DNA from: Sepiola atlantica
Lineage: Eukaryota; Mollusca; Cephalopoda; Sepiida; Sepiolidae
Length of the DNA stretch: 64,000 nucleotides
Reading direction: 5' to 3'
NCBI GenBank assembly: GCA_963556195.1
Contig: OY744531.1
Coordinates: 45,479,200-45,543,199 of the forward strand
The notes below the pieces were generated by a model. The model ran no database searches, had not been told where the DNA came from, and worked only from the letters and a program-made list of their open reading frames with translations. How positions within the stretch are numbered: the stretch's first letter is position 1; every line of letters begins with the position of its first letter. Shown piece after piece: positions 58,916 to 64,000 of the stretch. A program made the position numbers and the translations under genes.

Positions 58916-59569
58916 GTAAAAAAACAAAAATAGACAAAGGACATGAAAAAAAAGTGTCTTATGTGAAAATAGTTGGAATGGATTGTTCAAATCGCAAACA
59001 AATTAGTAGCGAGTTGACAGAATAAAAGAGACGCGTTATTGGTCTAATCGATACCATAATTGCATATGGAATTGGTCATGCCGAGCTCAAGTTCCATTGC
59101 GTCTATTGTATTCAATTACACACTAATGACACTGGGAAAGGTATGAACCCACAATTTCCCACAAGCTATGTGCAAACTAACAACTTGCGTTCACTTGTAT
59201 AGAATGAATCAATTATAACAGCTCACTACTATTAAGCTATTCACACTTACATGTCACGGTCACACATAGTTCGACTATAGTTAAACACACTTACGCCTTA
59301 CTATGGATAGCTGCAACCACATATCAGGTTCATCGCACTCCAAAATAATGAACATACTTTTATCATCGCACGGAATTCACAACAACACAATTTACTTTCT
59401 TCCAAGTATATATAAGAATGTTTGAATATATATTAAAAAAAATTAATTCTTACATCTTTATTTCGTATTCCCTTACTGTTTCTGTATTTAATTAACATTG
59501 TCGAAACATATCATTTCGACTCTCAACATACACTTTCATAGAATGTATTATAGTAGCTAGAATACAAGT
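58916..59569. other. Stretch without recognisable gene
   Basis: AT-rich, no long frame or array seen. Confidence 0.45.
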
Positions 59570-60165
59570 CATGTGAATGGTTCATTATAATGAGAGACAC
59601 TTGAAACCATTAATAAGTGAGAGAGGCAATCTCCCAAATACTTCAAAGCAATTAAAACATAGTGTTATACTAAAACATGTGTAAAAATAGAGATTACAGA
59701 ACTGAAGTTATGGACTTAACAATTTTAGTCATGTAGAGTTAAGATTTCGATTAGGGGGGTCTTACAATGAGAGACATGTTCTAAAATCGTTAGGATCTTT
59801 ATAGTTATGTGTCTTTAACTTATGGTCTAAATCTCATTAAAATCCGGGCCCCTATAATGCAAGAGATCGAGTTCAAAAATATTGTTATGGCGAAAACTGT
59901 GTGAAAATTGAGCTTACATAACTAAAGTTATGGTCTTAGAATAGTTTTAATTTTGTAAAGTTAAAACCAATTACAGGATATGAAAATTATTAATTTTGTT
60001 AACACTCATCACATGGTTTTTAATTATTTATTTTGTTAAATTTACACCCATTACAAGATCTTTAACTTATTAATTTTGTTAACATATTAACATTATTGGT
60101 TTTGTTAAGTTAACACCCATTGCAGGTTTCTTAACATTATTAATTTTGTTAAGTTAAGAGTGTCC
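59570..60165. repeat. Diverged local tandem repeats (about 200 bp and about 50-60 bp)
   Basis: AATGAGAGACA and GTGTAAAAATAGAGATTACA...GAAGTTATGGAC near 59590-59720 recur diverged at 59767-59945. Then TTAATTTTGTTAAGTTAACA with CCCATTACAGG-type sequence recurs about four times (59945-60165). Confidence 0.6.
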
Positions 60166-61333
60166 CCTGGATCTGCTAACAGTTTTATAACGAGATATAC
60201 GCGGATCAAATTTTGCTTTCTTCATCTTGGCTCAATTTAAATGAAGTAGCAGCAAATATTAAAAGAAAAACTACGAATGAACTAACGGTCGACGCACACG
60301 CGCTCCCCTTTAACACATGATAGTTTAATTTCATACAAAGAAAAAAAAATAAAATGCATGATAAAATGTAAAACTAAATACAATTATTCTGTAACCGGAG
60401 CCCATGCTGTTCAATCTCAAGACGTGTAAACCCCTTCGTGCAGTTTTTATATAAAGGCTTTCTTCTTCATGCTGAGTATGAAAATGGTTGGTCTATATCC
60501 AACCGTTCCCAAAATATTGCAAAATTTCTGCCAATATATTATAAACCCTTGCGGGCCCAAGATGTTCAATATAAAGTTGGAGTATGATCTCTGCACTCTG
60601 TACAGGCAAATATTTGGCGCGAATCCAAACCGTCCTTAGAATGGTATTCTCGCTAGCCTGTTATCTCAATGGAACAGAAGAAACAAGTTTATCTTATAAA
60701 ACTACTCGACTTTTGTTCAACTAGAGGGAGAGAAAAAATGCCTCTTTATCAAGAAAACGTTCGTTATATAGAAATCAAGAGATAGACACGACACACATTA
60801 TGTAATTAATTAAAAATAGTTCATACTTGTTTCTTGAGCGATGTTGGTACAGTACCTAGGTATGTAAATTTTCATCGTTACATAAGTTTCTACCGTTATA
60901 TAGCTAGTACGAAGAAAATCATTTGGGAAAATTCGTGATATAATACGCTATTTGTATTTGCATAAGAGAGTAAGTAACTACGATGAATGTATTTATGTAT
61001 TGTTTTTATAAGCACAAAACATAAAAAATAATCAACTTTTTCTTTGCAGATTATGAGGAAAAGATTACTTAGTTTAAAAATATTGTTGCAATGTTTTTAT
61101 GTTTTATGTTATGTTAATTTCTTTAAATTTATGAAACATATATTTAGTTTAGAACACTTGTTTAGACTTACGTGAGATTTAAACTCGGGTATTGACATTG
61201 TAAAACCTACTGCTTAGTAATATGTACTGTGTCTATTTTTTTGTCAACTAACCACGTGTTTCTGTTTGCGTGCGAACATACACACTCCAAAACACAATAC
61301 AATTTGATATATTTGTATATATATATTTATATA
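60166..61333. other. Stretch without recognisable gene
   Basis: No frame of 60 codons and no array recognised. Confidence 0.45.
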
Positions 61334-61718
61334 CAGGGTGGGCCAAAATAAGGGTCCTATCTTTAAATTTGAATAACTTGAATTTGAATAACTTCCACAA
61401 AATAAAAGTTAAACTCACCAAACTGTATGTGTGTGTAGACTGACCCTTCCGAGATTTTTTGAAATAAACAAAACAAATTTTAGCCGAAAAACACTTCTTA
61501 AAACTTACAAAAACTAAAGTATTGTTTTTTACACTGTTTTGAGTTTTTTAAGCAAAAATAATGTTTTCTAAATGAGGGTACGTTCCTTAGGGCTAATACG
61601 GCTCATGCTTGCTTCGGAAGGGGTCCTTTACTTATTCTAAAAAAAAAATTTTTTTTAAATCAATAAATAAAAAAGTTATGAATTTTTAAAAATAGGACCC
61701 TTATTTTTGCCCACCCTG
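61334..61718. mobile_element. 385-bp mariner/Tc1-like MITE
   Basis: Ends are inverted repeats: CAGGGTGGGCCAAAATAAGG then GTCCTATCTTTAAA at the left, and the reverse complement of TTTAAAAATAGGACCC then TTATTTTTGCCCACCCTG at the right. TA dinucleotides flank both ends (61332-61333, 61719-61720), as for Tc1/mariner insertions. The interior is non-coding, so it is non-autonomous. Confidence 0.8.
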
Positions 61719-61899
61719 TATATAGATGTATACATAAGACACACACACACGTGTTCACAGAAATTATCTTTCTCACCCCCAACATATTTTAAGTACAAGT
61801 AAATAATACTAGCACAAATATGCGTCGCCAAGTTCATATATTTGCTAGTTCAATGGATTGTAACAAATATATATATATATACAAAGATTATAGATACTT

Positions 61900-62930
61900 T
61901 TTAAATATTTTTTAATGACTTTCTTACTATACAAAGCTAATGTAGACTAGCTATTCTATAAGCATTATAATGTTTTTTTAAGACAGAAAGGAAATTAAAT
62001 TCGATATAGATTTTAATGAAGTTTTTATACATAAAGTTAGTATAAATCGAACAGATATCCTGCGTGTATTTTAATGAGTTCTAACTCTTAAATTCTTTTT
62101 GTTTCAACACATTCAAACAAAATGCCTATTTAATATAATATTAAACGAAAATGTGTTAAACTGCAACTTGTTTCACATCTACAACGAGCCTGTGGGCAAT
62201 TGTGAGTAGGTATTAGTATAATGTTGCATCAGCACACTCACTAAATCGATAATCAATATCTTCGATGTCAAAACAATATTATAAAAGCTTTTAAGTGTTA
62301 AGGCACAAAAGAAAATTAAATTCGATACACAAGATATATTTTAATAGGATTTTATATACAAAAGTTTATGCAATTAGATACCAGATATGCATTTTAATGG
62401 TTTTCTTACACACAGCGTAAATATAAATTAGACATCATATATACATTTTAATGGTTTTTAAGACACAAATAAAATTAAATTAGATGTACTCTATACGTTT
62501 AATGTTTTTTTCCTGCACAAAATTAATGTGAATTAGAAATACTTTATACGAACATTTTAATGACCTTTTCTTACACAAAAGTAAATACTATATACATGTT
62601 AATGGATTTCTTATAAAGGAAGCTGATATAAATTTGATATACTATGCATATTTAATTGCTTTTAATCCACAAATGTGATGCCAATTAGATATATTACATA
62701 TATTTGAATGGCTTTTATACACAATGTAATAAAAACTAGATACATTCTATATATTTTCATAGGTATAATATATATACTTTAATGGCTTTTATACACAATG
62801 TAATATAAACTAGAAACTCTATATACATTTTCATAGTTATACTATATATAATTTAATGGCTTTCCTTTATAGAAACCTAATGTGAATAAGATATGTACAT
62901 ATAAATGGCTTTATAGTACAAAATGCCAAT
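61900..62930. repeat. Diverged AT-rich tandem repeat of about 60 bp, left part
   Basis: ATATACATTTTAATGGCTTT, TATACACAA, then TAATNTNAATTAGATAT recurs roughly every 55-65 bp with much divergence. The same family continues at 63395-63720. Confidence 0.75.
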
Positions 62931-63213
<283 letters not shown>

Positions 63214-63394
63214 TCTCTGCTTATCTCGGCATTGTTTCCAGTCGTCTTGAATTGCTTGCCATTGGAATCAAGCAGTGCAGACTAAGGAGAAGTGTTGTTA
63301 GGATTGCGCAACCCTTGCTTCACAATTACAGGCGCAGCCAGCCCCTTACAGGGGTGTCTATAGTCTCTCTAGACTGAACGGAGGGCTTAGACTT
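63214..63394 (+). other. Possible SINE body or 5S spacer downstream of the 5S-like sequence
   Basis: GC-richer sequence with the hairpin AGCCCCTTACAGGGGT; unlike the flanking 60-bp repeats. It probably entered together with the 5S-like part. Confidence 0.4.
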
Positions 63395-63720
63395 CGATAT
63401 ATACAATTTAATAGCCTTTTCATATAGAAAGGTAATGTGAATTGAATATGCTATATAATTTTAATGGCTTTTTCATAGATACAGCTAATGTAAAGTAAAT
63501 GTATCATATAAATTTGAATGGCTTACACATGGAATACACAAAACCAATGTCAATTAGATTTATTATATACATCTTAATAGCTTTGCATGTACTAAGTTAC
63601 TTTAAATTACACATACTAAATACATATGAATGTTTGGTTTATTCACAAATCTAATATGAATTATTTATTTATATAGAATTTAAGACATGTTAATACTCAA
63701 AGTATATGTAAATAATATTT
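63395..63720. repeat. Diverged AT-rich tandem repeat of about 60 bp, right part
   Basis: Same motifs as 61900-62930 (ATATACAATTTAATAGCCTT, GTAATGTGAATTGAATATGC). The field is therefore split by the microsatellite plus 5S-like insertion. Confidence 0.7.
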
Positions 63721-64000
63721 ATCATTTTCTTCTGGAGGATCATGAATTTGCACCTGGAAAAATTGTTTAACCTCTGATTTTAATTATATTTCAACGATGA
63801 TTAAGTTAGACTAAACTTATTGGTGCGGTATATTTATAGGGTATTAAAACAACAGAATGTATAGGTAAAATGAAGTAAGGAAATAAGCAAAACGATAGAC
63901 AAATTTGAACAAAGTGAGATTAAAACATTACTTGATTCAAGAGTGTCTTTTCAAGCCATATTAATTGTCATTTAGGCACTAGTAGTATTGCGTTTCCATC

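Overview
This window looks like non-coding, repeat-packed DNA from a metazoan nuclear genome. The best guess is a mollusc, probably a cephalopod. That rests on the high AT content, very dense (AT)n microsatellites, several LINE families, a Merlin transposon, 5S- and U2-derived repeats and tandem satellites; it is inference, not proof. I find no convincing host protein-coding gene. Nearly all real coding signal comes from transposable elements, and most of it is broken.

Layout. 1-3.7 kb: a decayed LINE reverse transcriptase, then an internally deleted Gypsy-type LTR element with its 3' LTR. 5.4-7.5 kb: microsatellites, a fold-back repeat, and a nearly complete Merlin (IS1016/ISXO2-type) DNA transposon with 104-bp inverted repeats and an 8-bp target duplication. 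7.8 kb: a 5S rRNA-like sequence. 10.8-12.4 kb: five 330-bp tandem units, each with a hammerhead ribozyme motif on the minus strand (four with an intact core); a solo degenerate hammerhead lies at 18.4 kb. 13.3 kb: a Helitron helicase fragment. 14-16.2 kb: a satellite built on a roughly 10-bp nested motif. 16.7-17.4 and 20.2-20.4 kb: long fold-back repeats. 22.5 kb: a 73-bp tandem repeat containing a U2 snRNA motif. 25-27.9 and 29.5-30.8 kb: two decayed minus-strand LINEs. 36.8-43.4 kb: a large satellite field (about 180-bp units with interspersed roughly 40-bp minisatellite blocks).

43.8-52.2 kb is the most gene-like part. It holds a 7.4-kb Tx1/Keno-type LINE with CCHC ORF1 and an intact 1146-codon endonuclease/reverse transcriptase ORF2, coupled through a TGATG stop-start overlap. 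It is bracketed by 41-bp copies of the 5' end of U2 snRNA. A second U2 5' end points the other way just upstream. The arrangement fits repeated insertion of a U2-specific retrotransposon into U2 sequences.

53-64 kb: LINE 3' ends, local tandem duplications, a mariner-like MITE, and a roughly 60-bp AT-rich repeat field interrupted by a second 5S-like sequence.

The strongest candidates for something undescribed are the hammerhead-bearing 330-bp array (retrozyme-like, with a mixed A-B-A-B higher-order pattern) and the U2-targeting LINE with its clustered U2 heads.
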